A stretch of 64,000 bases of DNA, from contig CALCMD010000102.1 in assembly GCA_937965795.1 (NCBI GenBank), positions 58,714 to 122,713 on the forward strand. Reading direction: 5' to 3'. Each line of letters opens with the position of its first letter. The stretch's first letter is position 1. The notes under the pieces are model-generated. The model was not told where the DNA came from. It did no database searches and saw only the letters and a list, made by a program, of their open reading frames with translations. The position numbers and the translations under genes were made by a program. Origin of the DNA: an uncultured Lachnospiraceae bacterium (lineage in GTDB: Bacteria > Bacillota > Clostridia > Lachnospirales > Lachnospiraceae). This document shows positions 17,455-25,849 of this stretch, one piece after another.

Positions 17455-17483
17455 TTGCACGATTTCTGAAAAAGAGTTATACT
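17455..17483 (+). promoter_or_regulatory. SigA promoter of the Nudix gene
   Basis: TTGCAC (17455-17460), 17-base spacer, TATACT (17478-17483). Confidence 0.55.
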
Positions 17484-17526
17484 AAATACCAGTTCAACAA
17501 CACAACGCGTAACAGGAGGAATTGCA

Positions 17527-17979
17527 ATGATTGAGGCAACGAGCTGTGGCGGTGTGGTTATATTTCGAGGGAAAATCCTGGTTCTGTACAAAAGCTATAA
17601 AAATAAGTACGAGGGCTGGGTTTTGCCGAAGGGAACTGTAGAGGCTGGTGAAGAATTCAAGGACACCGCTGCAAGAGAAGTTCTGGAGGAAACAGGAGTA
17701 CAGGCATCCATCATTAAATATGTCGGGAAAAGTCAGTATACCTTTAATGTGCCTGAAGATGTCGTGGAGAAAGATGTCCACTGGTATCTGATGATGTCAG
17801 ACAGCTATTACAGCAAACCACAACGTGAAGAGTATTTTGTAGATTCAGGGTATTACAAGTTTCACGAAGCGTATCACCTATTGAAATTTTCCAACGAGAA
17901 GATGATATTGGAGAAAGCGTATAATGAATATCTGGAATTGAAAAGGCGAAATCTCTGGGGAAACCGCAAATATTTTTAG
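17527..17979 (+). CDS. Nudix hydrolase
   Basis: 150 residues with a full Nudix box beginning GTVEAGEEFKDTAAREVLEE and continuing into TGVQA (about residues 38-62), which places the metal-binding glutamates. The N-terminal strands (ATSCGGVVIFRGKILVLYKS) and WVLPKGTVEAGE segment are typical of Ap4A/diadenosine-tetraphosphate or nucleoside-diphosphate-linked pyrophosphohydrolases. The exact substrate is unknown. ACAGGAGGA precedes the ATG. It has its own promoter and no clear operon partner. Confidence 0.9.
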   Translation: MIEATSCGGVVIFRGKILVLYKSYKNKYEGWVLPKGTVEAGEEFKDTAAREVLEETGVQASIIKYVGKSQYTFNVPEDVVEKDVHWYLMMSDSYYSKPQREEYFVDSGYYKFHEAYHLLKFSNEKMILEKAYNEYLELKRRNLWGNRKYF

Positions 17980-18106
17980 CAGCGAAGCGGAAATCCGCTT
18001 TGGGAAGTAGAAGGGTTGTCGCAGAACGTAAAAACATTCTGCCACGGCCCTCTTTTCAAAAAAGAGGAATGGCTGCCCGAAAAGAAAGGTATGAGAAAAA
18101 GCAGTT

Positions 18107-18454
18107 ATGGAATGGTATTCGAAACTCTATATAGGAGAAGGTGCAAAGCTCAAAGCGAAAAAAATCATTCGAAAATTGAAGAGAAATGCCGGACAAATGG
18201 ATATCTATCTGATTACACTTGCTTCAAATGGGAAAGATATATTAGAGATCATTAACGCTGCTTATCTGAAACAATCGGTCGTCAGGCGAAATCTTCCGAT
18301 GATCGTGGGAATCGCAAAGGGATACGGCGAGGCTGTGGAACTGGTGCAGCAGCTTGTGACGGAGACATATGAAAAAACGGGAGACTGCCAGGTGCTGGCA
18401 TATCTGAAGTGGAAAGCAAAGACTGGCAGCGGAAAAAGAGAGTGGCAGGAGTGA
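18107..18454 (+). CDS. Conserved-looking hypothetical protein (115 aa)
   Basis: I do not recognise this protein. It is basic at the N-terminus (EGAKLKAKKIIRKLKRNAGQ) and then alternates strands and helices (MDIYLITLASNGKDILEIINAAYL; IVGIAKGYGEAVELVQQLVT), suggesting a small alpha/beta fold. No signal peptide or membrane segment is seen. It ends 4 bases before the DUF2953 gene, implying an operon with DUF2953 and gerW and perhaps a sporulation role. The ribosome binding site is weak. The alternative frame at 18016-18255 has no better support and lacks coupling to the next gene. Confidence 0.6.
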   Translation: MEWYSKLYIGEGAKLKAKKIIRKLKRNAGQMDIYLITLASNGKDILEIINAAYLKQSVVRRNLPMIVGIAKGYGEAVELVQQLVTETYEKTGDCQVLAYLKWKAKTGSGKREWQE

Positions 18455-18458
18455 GAAT

Positions 18459-19388
18459 ATGCTACATATTATTTGGGTAATACTGAAAATAGTGGGGGTT
18501 CTTCTGGCGGCGCTGGTTTGTCTGCTTTTGCTTTTGCTATGTACGACGCTTCTTGTACCTTTTTGCTATCGTTTTTCAGTCACGAAGGATGAAAAAGATT
18601 TTTGGGGAAAAGGAAAAGTAAACTGGCTTTTTCACATGATTTCTGTAACCGTTTGTTTTCAAAATGGAAAACCAGAAGCCAGAATGCGTATTCTATTTTT
18701 TAAAAAAAATCTTTTCCCGGCAAAGAAGCAGGAAAGGAGCCGAAAAAAAAGAAGGAAAATTCCAAAGGAAGAGGAACCGGAACGCAGGGAGGAACAGCCA
18801 GTCAGCTACCCGGCGGTATATGATTCCGGGACGGGGGGGGACAGAGAAGAAACCGAAGAAAAGGAAGCAGAATCTCTGCATCTCCGTGGGAAGCCGCAAG
18901 AAGAAATTCCGGAGCCGGAGAACAGGGCGGGAAAAAAGACGTTTTTGGAAAGAATAAGAAAAATACAGAAAACAATCAAAGACATTCCAGGGAAAATAGA
19001 AAAACGGAAGGAAAGCCTGAAAAATACATTTCAAAAGGGGAAGGAGCTTGCGAATCTTTTCCTCTCTGACCCGATGAAAAGGACGCTTCTGCGGTTTAAG
19101 AAGCATTTCCTGTATTTATGGCGGCATCTGAAACCAGATAAAATCTGGGGAGAATTAAGATATGGGCTGGATGATCCGGCGCTGACCGGGCAGTTGACCG
19201 GGATTCTATATTTGATTCTCGCAAATGGTTTCTACAGAGTCCGGCTGGAACCAGATTTTGAACATGTTGTTTATGAGGGAGAACTGCATGTCAGAGGACA
19301 CATCCGCCTGTGCCATATGGCATCAGTGGCGTGGAAGATATTCCGGGATAAAGAATTCCGGATGATATTAAAAAAATTTCAGGGATAA
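18459..19388 (+). CDS. DUF2953 domain-containing membrane protein (YtfI-like)
   Basis: 309 residues. One N-terminal membrane segment (IWVILKIVGVLLAALVCLLL) is followed by a lysine/glutamate-rich low-complexity stretch (about residues 85-200). The conserved C-terminal DUF2953 region has YGLDDPALTGQLTGILYLIL and the DFEHVVYEGELHVRGHIRL strand. It is directly followed by gerW, the same order as ytfI-ytfJ in Bacillus subtilis. A sporulation or spore-envelope role is inferred from that pairing. GCAGGAGTGAG precedes the ATG. Confidence 0.83.
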   Translation: MLHIIWVILKIVGVLLAALVCLLLLLLCTTLLVPFCYRFSVTKDEKDFWGKGKVNWLFHMISVTVCFQNGKPEARMRILFFKKNLFPAKKQERSRKKRRKIPKEEEPERREEQPVSYPAVYDSGTGGDREETEEKEAESLHLRGKPQEEIPEPENRAGKKTFLERIRKIQKTIKDIPGKIEKRKESLKNTFQKGKELANLFLSDPMKRTLLRFKKHFLYLWRHLKPDKIWGELRYGLDDPALTGQLTGILYLILANGFYRVRLEPDFEHVVYEGELHVRGHIRLCHMASVAWKIFRDKEFRMILKKFQG

Positions 19389-19405
19389 CCTAAGGAGGAA
19401 TGAAT

Positions 19406-19816
19406 ATGGCTTCAGAAAATAATTTTCAGACAACGGTAGACGCCCTTTTTCAGGGAATGAACAGTTTTATCACCACCAAGACGGTAGTCGGCGAAGCGAT
19501 TCACATCGGTGATACCATTATCCTTCCGCTGGTGGATGTGTCTTTTGGCGTAGCGGCTACGGCAAAAGCGGAAGATAAAAAAAGAGGCGGCGGAGGAGGT
19601 ATGGGTGGAAAAATGACGCCAAGTGCGATTCTGGTAATCCAGAACGGGACAACAAAGCTGGTCAATGTAAAAAACCAGGATGGTTTAACCAAGATTCTGG
19701 ATATGGTACCGGATTTCGTAGACCGTTTCGCAGATAAAAAGAAAGAGCCTTCCCAGGAGGAGAAAAAAGTAGCGGAGGACGCTGTAGATGATATTTTTGC
19801 GGATTTAGAGGAGTAA
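19406..19816 (+). CDS. gerW: GerW family sporulation protein (YtfJ)
   Basis: 136 residues from the ATG at 19406. A second ATG at 19400 is only one base from the AAGGAGG site, so the later start with 7-base spacing is preferred. The features are family-typical: TVDALFQGMNSFITTKTVVGEAI, the DVSFGVAATA strand, a glycine-rich loop (GGGGGMGGKM) and SAILVIQNGTTKLVNVKNQD. GerW/YtfJ is a spore protein made in the forespore and linked to germination through the coat and cortex. It is cotranscribed with the DUF2953 gene. Confidence 0.93.
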   Translation: MASENNFQTTVDALFQGMNSFITTKTVVGEAIHIGDTIILPLVDVSFGVAATAKAEDKKRGGGGGMGGKMTPSAILVIQNGTTKLVNVKNQDGLTKILDMVPDFVDRFADKKKEPSQEEKKVAEDAVDDIFADLEE

Positions 19817-19864
19817 ACAGGAGAGGTCTGCATATAATGATAAAAATATCTTTCAGGAGCGTGT

Positions 19865-20008
19865 ATGAAACGCATTATAGGGTATACCCTTTTCTGGATG
19901 GGAATCGGAATGCTTCTGTCAGTCCTCATTCCGTGCAGACTTCTTGCTTTTTTAATTTGCGCCGTTTTGCTGGCGGTTGGATATAATCTGTTTTGCTGCT
20001 GCAAATGA
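19865..20008 (+). CDS. Small membrane peptide (47 aa) downstream of gerW
   Basis: An ATG at 19865 preceded by CAGGAG (5-base spacing) opens a 47-codon frame ending in TGA at 20006-20008. The peptide begins MKRIIGYTLFWMGIGMLLSV and is almost wholly hydrophobic, with a basic N-terminus, two short membrane helices split by a PCR turn, and a terminal Cys-Cys-Cys-Lys. It follows gerW by 48 bases. Hydrophobic pattern, start context and position make it a likely real gene, possibly sporulation-linked. Function is unknown. Confidence 0.6.
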   Translation: MKRIIGYTLFWMGIGMLLSVLIPCRLLAFLICAVLLAVGYNLFCCCK

Positions 20009-20042
20009 ACAACAGGTATGTTCGCTTGACTCGTTGCTCACG

Positions 20043-20080
20043 TAAATAAAAAGACCTCTCACTTGGAAAGCGGGAGGTCT
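20043..20080 (-). terminator. rpmB terminator
   Basis: On the minus strand AGACCTC (20080-20074) pairs with GAGGTCT (20058-20052), followed by TTTTTATTT. Confidence 0.82.
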
Positions 20081-20091
20081 GTCATATTGTT

Positions 20092-20277
20092 TTAAGCTCT
20101 TTCAACTTTACCGGACTTCAAGCAAGAAGTACATACATACATCTTCTTAGCAGCACCGTTTACTTTAACTCTTACGGATTTTATGTTAGATTTCCACATT
20201 TTATTGGATCTTCTATGGGAATGACTCACGTTGTTTCCGAAATGAGCGCCTTTATCACAAATAGCACATCTAGCCAT
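20092..20277 (-). CDS. rpmB: 50S ribosomal protein L28
   Basis: 61 residues beginning MARCAICDKGAHFGNNVSHS, the standard L28 start. A zinc-ribbon-like Cys pair is present near the N-terminus (CAIC) and again in YVCTSCLKSGKV. It is a component of the large ribosomal subunit. It stands alone on the minus strand, with an AGGAGGTG site before the ATG, a promoter and a terminator. Confidence 0.98.
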   Translation of the reverse strand: MARCAICDKGAHFGNNVSHSHRRSNKMWKSNIKSVRVKVNGAAKKMYVCTSCLKSGKVERA

Positions 20278-20334
20278 GACTGCACCTCCTTGAAAATAGA
20301 TTACCTGTTTCTATACAGGCTCACAACACTAGAC

Positions 20335-20363
20335 ATTTTAACAGATATTTTTTAGTTTTGCAA
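20335..20363 (-). promoter_or_regulatory. rpmB promoter
   Basis: On the minus strand TTGCAA (20363-20358), 17-base spacer, TAAAAT (20340-20335), 58 bases before the rpmB ATG. Confidence 0.6.
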
Positions 20364-20440
20364 GAGAATTTTTTTCGCTTGCAAAATTATTTTTTACGCA
20401 CTTTTTGAAATTCACATTTCGGGTAAATTACATAAAAAAC

Positions 20441-20469
20441 TTGAAGTTATACGAATCAAATGCTACAAT
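20441..20469 (+). promoter_or_regulatory. SigA promoter of the sialidase gene
   Basis: TTGAAG (20441-20446), 17-base spacer, TACAAT (20464-20469), about 34 bases before the start. I could not see an operator or CRE-like site with confidence. Confidence 0.6.
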
Positions 20470-20502
20470 ATAGTATAAAATGTTAAGTCAGGAGAAATAG
20501 AA

Positions 20503-23500
20503 ATGAAAAAAACAAAGAAAATTTTTACCTTTCTGCTTGCGCTGACGGTAACACTGGGAAGTGTTCCGGTGACAGCCAGGGCAGAAACCGGGACAAAACC
20601 GGAAGATGGAACAACGATTGGACAGCCTTTTCCATCAGGAACAGGCGGAAGCCAGAATTTCCGTATACCAGGTCTCGTTACTCTGGATGACGGTACGCTT
20701 GTAGCATCCTGTGACGCTAGATGGAACCATGGAGGAGACGCCTGCGGACTGGATACGGTCGTTTCACGTTCAACGGATCATGGGGCGACGTGGAATTACA
20801 CCTTTGCCAATTATCTGGGGGATTACGGGAACCAGATGAATCAATATTCATCTGCTTTTATCGATCCGGCAATTGCGACGGATGGGGAAACGGTTTATAT
20901 GATCGCGGACGTATGGCCGGGCGGCTATGCGATTAATACGGCGCCGCTTAGACCGGTTGCGGGACAGAATGGCTTTGATGCCAATGGAAATCTTCGCCTT
21001 TCCGCAGATAACCGTAGCACTTATGGGTACCATCTGGAAAAGAATACCGGGGATGCAGAATCTTATTATGTGATAAAAGAAAATGCTACCGGAAATGTCG
21101 TAGAAGGATATATGGTGGACGCTTACTTTAATCTGACAGGCAATGGAGTGACGAGCAATCTGTTTTATTATGATTCACCATATCTTGTTTATCCGACGGA
21201 TTACCTGTATCTGACGAGTTCAAAGGATGGCGGAGCTACCTGGTCCGTTCCATCTCTCTTAAATCTTAAGAAGGAGTCTGAGCAGACGCTTCTGGTAGGA
21301 CCTGGAAGGGGTATCGTAACTTCGAAGGGAAGAATCGTTTTTACAGCTTATGAATTTACGGGCGGAGACAGAAACAGCGTTTGCTTTTATTCTGACGACC
21401 AGGGCGTGACCTGGACACGCGGGGAGTCCGTATCAGAGATCAGCTCGGAGGCGGCAGTTGTCGAGGCGGAAGGAAAACTGTATATGTTTACACGCCACGG
21501 TGGGTATTATGTATCAGAGGACTGGGGAGAAACATGGTCTCCAAAGAAAGAGGTCGGTGTCAGCTACACCTTGAGCTGTGAGCTGAGCGCTATTACTTAT
21601 TCAAAGAAGATTGATGGAAAGACGGCAATCATTCTCTCTGCACCAACCAGCGGCCGTGCAGCCGGAAAGCTTTTCGTAGCTCTGGTACAGAATGACGGAA
21701 CGCTTTCCTGGGATTATGATTACAGCGTAAATGGCAGCGCATATTATGCGTATTCCTGCCTGACAGAGTTAAAGGATGGTTCTGTTGGCCTGCTCTATGA
21801 AAACGGCGGCGCAGCGATTACTTATACCAATATACCGATTTCAGATATTGCAGAAGATGCGGTTATCAGTAATATCTGGTGTGAAGATGCCGATGGAAAT
21901 ACGACAGGCAGTATTGATATGAAGTCTGATGCTTCCGTGACGTTGAATGTTTTTGATACGGAAAAAGATGCTGTTCTGACAGCGGGATCCAGTGATGCGA
22001 CACTTTTGAATGTCAGCCTGGATGGGCAGAAGCTGACCATTACAAGCAAGGCAGTCACGGATGGTCTGGCACGCGGATATGTGACACTGACAGACGGAAC
22101 GAACACGGCGCAGTTATTGGTAAATATTACAGATTCACAGCAGTATGAAATCGTAGACCTTCGCATGGGAGATACAAAGACCTTTACCATTGCAGAAGGA
22201 AGTCTTGGAACAGTCGGGGATGCAGCGATCGCGAAAGTGACGAACGAAGGCACACAGATGACGATCGAGGCGCTTCTGGAAGGAATGACTTCGGTCGTGG
22301 CAGGCGGTACAGAATACTTCATTGTTGTGAAAAATGATGTAAAAGAACTGAAACTGGAAGAGGGCGAAAGCGTTATTGTAAAAGGAGCTTCCATCTTGCA
22401 GGAGGCAGACCAGAACGTTGCGCAGGTAGAGAAAAACCTGGATCGCCCGCCTTATGCAAAGACGGACGGAGTTACGGCAGACGGAAAGTATCTGATTGGA
22501 ACGGCATCGCATATTATGGTCTATACTGACAGCGCAGCCAGTGATCCAGTGGGAAGAATGATGAAGTCTGTGAATTTCAAGGCTGAAGATCTTACAGATT
22601 ATATGTGGACGATTCAGGCGTCGGACGGCGGATATACCTTCCAGGATAAGAACGGACAGTATTTGAACTTTGCGGATTCAACGGGCAGTTCCTGTGCGGT
22701 AAGTGTCAGCAGTACCCCGCAGGTTCTCAAGATTGTAGAAAGTTCTGATGGCTATAGCATTACAAATACGAAACATTATTTGAACAATTATGCGAACAGC
22801 AATACGCGTGCAGCCGGATGGAATGCGAACAACAGCGCATGGTATTTCTATCAGGTGGCGGACAGCTTTTTGATTACCGGTATCGCAGAAGGAAGAACGA
22901 GTGTTATTATTAGTGGAACCACGTATCATATAACTGTCGGGAATCCAAAAACAGTGGAAGAAGAGAAAGCGCTTGCGGATCTGACTAAAAAGACAACAGC
23001 AGTGGATATGATTCTGAAACAGAGCGCTCTTTATACAGAAGAATCCATAAAAGCGCTGACAGAGGCATACAAAGCGGCAAAAGCGCTGCTGGATAAGGAA
23101 GAAGAACAGAATGTAGACACACTGAAGGCTGCACTGGATACACTGTCAAAGGCAGTGGACAATCTGGTGAAAAAACAGACAAGCGGGCAAACGATAGTTC
23201 CGCCTCCTGAAAAGAAGATTCCGGAAGTTGGAAGCATACATTCTGATGCAAAGGCATCTTACAAAGTTCTTTCCGCAACGGAATCCGGCGGTACGGTTTC
23301 TTATATAAAACCGAACAAGAAAACAAATAAAAAGATCACAGTGCCAGCAGCCATTAAGATTGACGGACGGACTTATAAGGTGACAGAAATTGGGAATAAC
23401 GCATTTAAGGGCAATAAAAATCTGACACAGATAACCGTTGGTTCTAATGTGAAGAAGATTGGAAAGTCTGCTTTTGAAAAATGTGCGAAGCTGAAAAAGA

Positions 23501-23658
23501 TCACCGTGAAATCAAAAGTATTAAAAAGTGTTGGAAAGCAGGCGGTGAAGGGCATAAATAAAAAGTGCGTCATTAAAGTTCCAAAGCAGAAGCTGGCAGC
23601 TTATAAAAAGCTTTTTAAAGGAAAAGGTCTGAAATCTACCATGAAAATCAAAAAATAA
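20503..23658 (+). CDS. Secreted multidomain sialidase (GH33)
   Basis: 1051 residues. A signal peptide (about 1-27) precedes a six-blade sialidase domain. Its hallmarks are the FRIP motif (Arg54), four Asp boxes (S90-W97 STDHGATW, SKDGGATW near 239-246, S297-W304 SDDQGVTW, S338-W345 SEDWGETW), and a probable catalytic set read by eye: Arg54, Glu316, Arg331, Arg385 and Tyr417. An insertion of about 100 residues lies between Asp boxes 1 and 2. After the catalytic part come beta-sandwich/Ig-like segments, a lectin-like region (about 650-780), a FIVAR helical module (about 825-892) and BspA-type leucine-rich repeats (about 945-1051). It releases sialic acid from mucin glycans; whether it is hydrolytic or trans-acting cannot be read. 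No LPXTG anchor and no nan genes nearby. Confidence 0.93.
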   Translation: MKKTKKIFTFLLALTVTLGSVPVTARAETGTKPEDGTTIGQPFPSGTGGSQNFRIPGLVTLDDGTLVASCDARWNHGGDACGLDTVVSRSTDHGATWNYTFANYLGDYGNQMNQYSSAFIDPAIATDGETVYMIADVWPGGYAINTAPLRPVAGQNGFDANGNLRLSADNRSTYGYHLEKNTGDAESYYVIKENATGNVVEGYMVDAYFNLTGNGVTSNLFYYDSPYLVYPTDYLYLTSSKDGGATWSVPSLLNLKKESEQTLLVGPGRGIVTSKGRIVFTAYEFTGGDRNSVCFYSDDQGVTWTRGESVSEISSEAAVVEAEGKLYMFTRHGGYYVSEDWGETWSPKKEVGVSYTLSCELSAITYSKKIDGKTAIILSAPTSGRAAGKLFVALVQNDGTLSWDYDYSVNGSAYYAYSCLTELKDGSVGLLYENGGAAITYTNIPISDIAEDAVISNIWCEDADGNTTGSIDMKSDASVTLNVFDTEKDAVLTAGSSDATLLNVSLDGQKLTITSKAVTDGLARGYVTLTDGTNTAQLLVNITDSQQYEIVDLRMGDTKTFTIAEGSLGTVGDAAIAKVTNEGTQMTIEALLEGMTSVVAGGTEYFIVVKNDVKELKLEEGESVIVKGASILQEADQNVAQVEKNLDRPPYAKTDGVTADGKYLIGTASHIMVYTDSAASDPVGRMMKSVNFKAEDLTDYMWTIQASDGGYTFQDKNGQYLNFADSTGSSCAVSVSSTPQVLKIVESSDGYSITNTKHYLNNYANSNTRAAGWNANNSAWYFYQVADSFLITGIAEGRTSVIISGTTYHITVGNPKTVEEEKALADLTKKTTAVDMILKQSALYTEESIKALTEAYKAAKALLDKEEEQNVDTLKAALDTLSKAVDNLVKKQTSGQTIVPPPEKKIPEVGSIHSDAKASYKVLSATESGGTVSYIKPNKKTNKKITVPAAIKIDGRTYKVTEIGNNAFKGNKNLTQITVGSNVKKIGKSAFEKCAKLKKITVKSKVLKSVGKQAVKGINKKCVIKVPKQKLAAYKKLFKGKGLKSTMKIKK

Positions 23659-23678
23659 TGGTATCCAAAGGAAGAGAA

Positions 23679-23714
23679 ACGGTGTCGGAGCATGAAAACT
23701 CCGGCGCCGTTTTG
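23679..23714 (+). terminator. Sialidase terminator
   Basis: ACGGTGTCGGAG (23679-23690) pairs with CTCCGGCGCCGT (23699-23710), including two G-U pairs, then TTTTGG. Confidence 0.75.
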
Positions 23715-23814
23715 GTGTTTTCTGGGGTTTCTCCCATAAAAATCAAAAATAGATATTTCTTTTTACCATAAAACAGGGTATAATAAAAAAAAGTTTAGAC
23801 AGGAGGTTACGTTT

Positions 23815-24171
23815 ATGAAGGGACGTATGGATACAGAACTTGGATCAATTTTAATAGATACCGACGTAATAGCAACCTATGCCGGAAGTGTCGCTGTGGA
23901 GTGCTTTGGCATCGTGGGAATGGCGGCTGTGAACATGAAGGCCGGTCTGGTAAAGCTGTTAATGAAAGACAGTTTAAAGCATGGAATTCAGGTGACACTT
24001 ACAGATAACAAAATTTCTCTGGATTTTCATGTCATTGTTGTATATGGCGTCAGCATTTCCGCCGTAGCGCAGAATTTATATGAAAATGTGAAATACCGGG
24101 TGGAAGAGTTTACCGGAATGGAAGTAGAGAAAATTAATATTTTTGTAGAGGGTGTAAGAGCCATAGATTAA
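23815..24171 (+). CDS. Asp23/Gls24 family protein (YloU-like)
   Basis: 118 residues of the Asp23/Gls24 (alkaline shock) family, with DTELGSILIDTDVIATYAGS near the start and the conserved ECFGIVGMAAVNMKAGL and VYGVSISAVAQNLYENVKY segments. It has an AGGAGG site 8 bases before the ATG and a TATAAT box at 23779-23784 without a clear minus-35. It is followed at once by a DAK2-domain gene and recG, the same arrangement as yloU-yloV-(sda)-recG in Bacillus. Members are thought to act at the cell envelope; the precise role is unknown. Confidence 0.9.
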   Translation: MKGRMDTELGSILIDTDVIATYAGSVAVECFGIVGMAAVNMKAGLVKLLMKDSLKHGIQVTLTDNKISLDFHVIVVYGVSISAVAQNLYENVKYRVEEFTGMEVEKINIFVEGVRAID

Positions 24172-24184
24172 GGAGGAATTTGTT

Positions 24185-25849
24185 GTGATAACAAATACAA
24201 TAAACGCCAGGCTGTGTGCCAAAATGTTTTTGGCCGGGGCAAAAAATCTGGAATCGAAGAAAGAATGGATCAATGAATTAAATGTGTTTCCGGTGCCGGA
24301 TGGCGATACGGGAACCAATATGACTTTAACAATCATGTCGGCGGCAAAAGAAGTAGCTTCTTTGCCTGAGATTACAATGGAAGCGCTTGCAAAAGCGATT
24401 TCCTCCGGTTCTCTGCGCGGAGCAAGAGGAAATTCCGGTGTGATTCTTTCACAGCTTTTCCGGGGATTCACAAAGGGAATCAAAGAATATGAAGAGATTG
24501 ACACGGTGATTCTTGCGTCTGCTATGCAGAAGGCGGTGGAAACTGCATACAAAGCCGTTATGAAACCGAAAGAAGGAACGATTCTTACCGTCGCAAAAGG
24601 GGCGGCAGACAAAGCGTCTGAGCTGGCGGAGACCGATATGGATATGAAAACATTTATCGGAAAAGTGATCGATCATGCGGACGGCGTGCTTGCACAGACG
24701 CCGGAAATGCTTCCGGTACTGAAAGAAGCAGGCGTCGTGGATTCCGGCGGCCAGGGACTGATGCAGGTCTTAAGGGGCGCGTATGATGCGTTTCTGGGAA
24801 AAGAGATCGATTATTCGATCGAGGGTGCGCAAAGCTCCTCTCCGTTGACAAAAGCGGCGCCGCAGGCGGAGGCTGATATTAAGTTTGGCTACTGTACCGA
24901 ATTTATTATTATGCTTGAAAAAGAGTACACGGATGTGACAGAACTGGAATTTAAAGCATTTCTGTCATCCATAGGTGATTCTATTGTAGTAGTTTCCGAT
25001 GATGATATTGTAAAGGTTCATGTACATACGAATGATCCTGGAAAGGCAATATCAAAGGCGTTGACGTATGGTTCTCTTACGAAGATGAAGATAGATAATA
25101 TGCGTGAAGAGCATCAGGAAAAACTGATTAAGGATGCGGAAAAGCTGGCGGCGCAGCAGAAAGAGGAAGAAGCTTTGAAAGCCCCGAAAAAGGAGGTTGG
25201 CTTTATCTCTGTGTCGATCGGTGAAGGTGTTGGACAGATTTTCAAGGACCTCGGTGTGGACTATCTGATCGAGGGCGGACAGACCATGAATCCCAGTACA
25301 GAGGATATGCTGAAGGCGATTGAAAAAGTGAATGCGGATACGATCTTTATTTTTCCAAATAATAAAAATATTATCCTGGCGGCAAACCAGGCAAAGGTGC
25401 TGACAAAAGGAAAAGAAGTAATCGTGATGCCGACAAAGACCGTTCCGCAGGGAATCAGTGCAATGATCAATTACAATGCAGAGCTTTCCGTAAAAGAAAA
25501 CGAGGAGGCAATGAAAGAAAGCATTCAATTGGTGAAAACGGGACAGATCACTTATGCGGTGCGTGATACACATATTGAGGATAAGGAAATCCGGCAGGGA
25601 GATATTATGGGCATTGGAGACAGTTCTATTCTTGCGGTCGGACAGGATATTCAGAAGGTATCGGAAGAAACGGTAGAAAAGATGTTGGATGAAGAATCGG
25701 AACTGATCAGTATTTACTATGGATCCGAGGTGAAGCAGGAACAGGCAGAAGCTTTGCGCAATATTCTGGCAGAAAAATGGCCTGATTGTGAAGTGGAAGT
25801 GTACTCCGGCGGCCAGCCGATCTATTATTATGTGATTTCCGTAGAGTAA
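24185..25849 (+). CDS. fakA: DAK2 domain protein, fatty acid kinase FakA-like (YloV)
   Basis: 554 residues starting at GTG, with AAGGAGGAATT upstream. The N-terminal DAK2/DhaL kinase domain is clear: VFPVPDGDTGTNMTLT (Mg/ATP aspartates), ISSGSLRGARGNSGVILSQL and DSGGQGLMQVL. The C-terminal half (from about residue 230) matches the FakA/YloV extension with CTEFIIML and FPNNKNIILAANQA. With an EDD-fold FakB partner this family phosphorylates fatty acids for membrane lipid synthesis. No fakB gene is in the window. It is cotranscribed with the Asp23-like gene and abuts recG. Confidence 0.9.
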   Translation: MITNTINARLCAKMFLAGAKNLESKKEWINELNVFPVPDGDTGTNMTLTIMSAAKEVASLPEITMEALAKAISSGSLRGARGNSGVILSQLFRGFTKGIKEYEEIDTVILASAMQKAVETAYKAVMKPKEGTILTVAKGAADKASELAETDMDMKTFIGKVIDHADGVLAQTPEMLPVLKEAGVVDSGGQGLMQVLRGAYDAFLGKEIDYSIEGAQSSSPLTKAAPQAEADIKFGYCTEFIIMLEKEYTDVTELEFKAFLSSIGDSIVVVSDDDIVKVHVHTNDPGKAISKALTYGSLTKMKIDNMREEHQEKLIKDAEKLAAQQKEEEALKAPKKEVGFISVSIGEGVGQIFKDLGVDYLIEGGQTMNPSTEDMLKAIEKVNADTIFIFPNNKNIILAANQAKVLTKGKEVIVMPTKTVPQGISAMINYNAELSVKENEEAMKESIQLVKTGQITYAVRDTHIEDKEIRQGDIMGIGDSSILAVGQDIQKVSEETVEKMLDEESELISIYYGSEVKQEQAEALRNILAEKWPDCEVEVYSGGQPIYYYVISVE

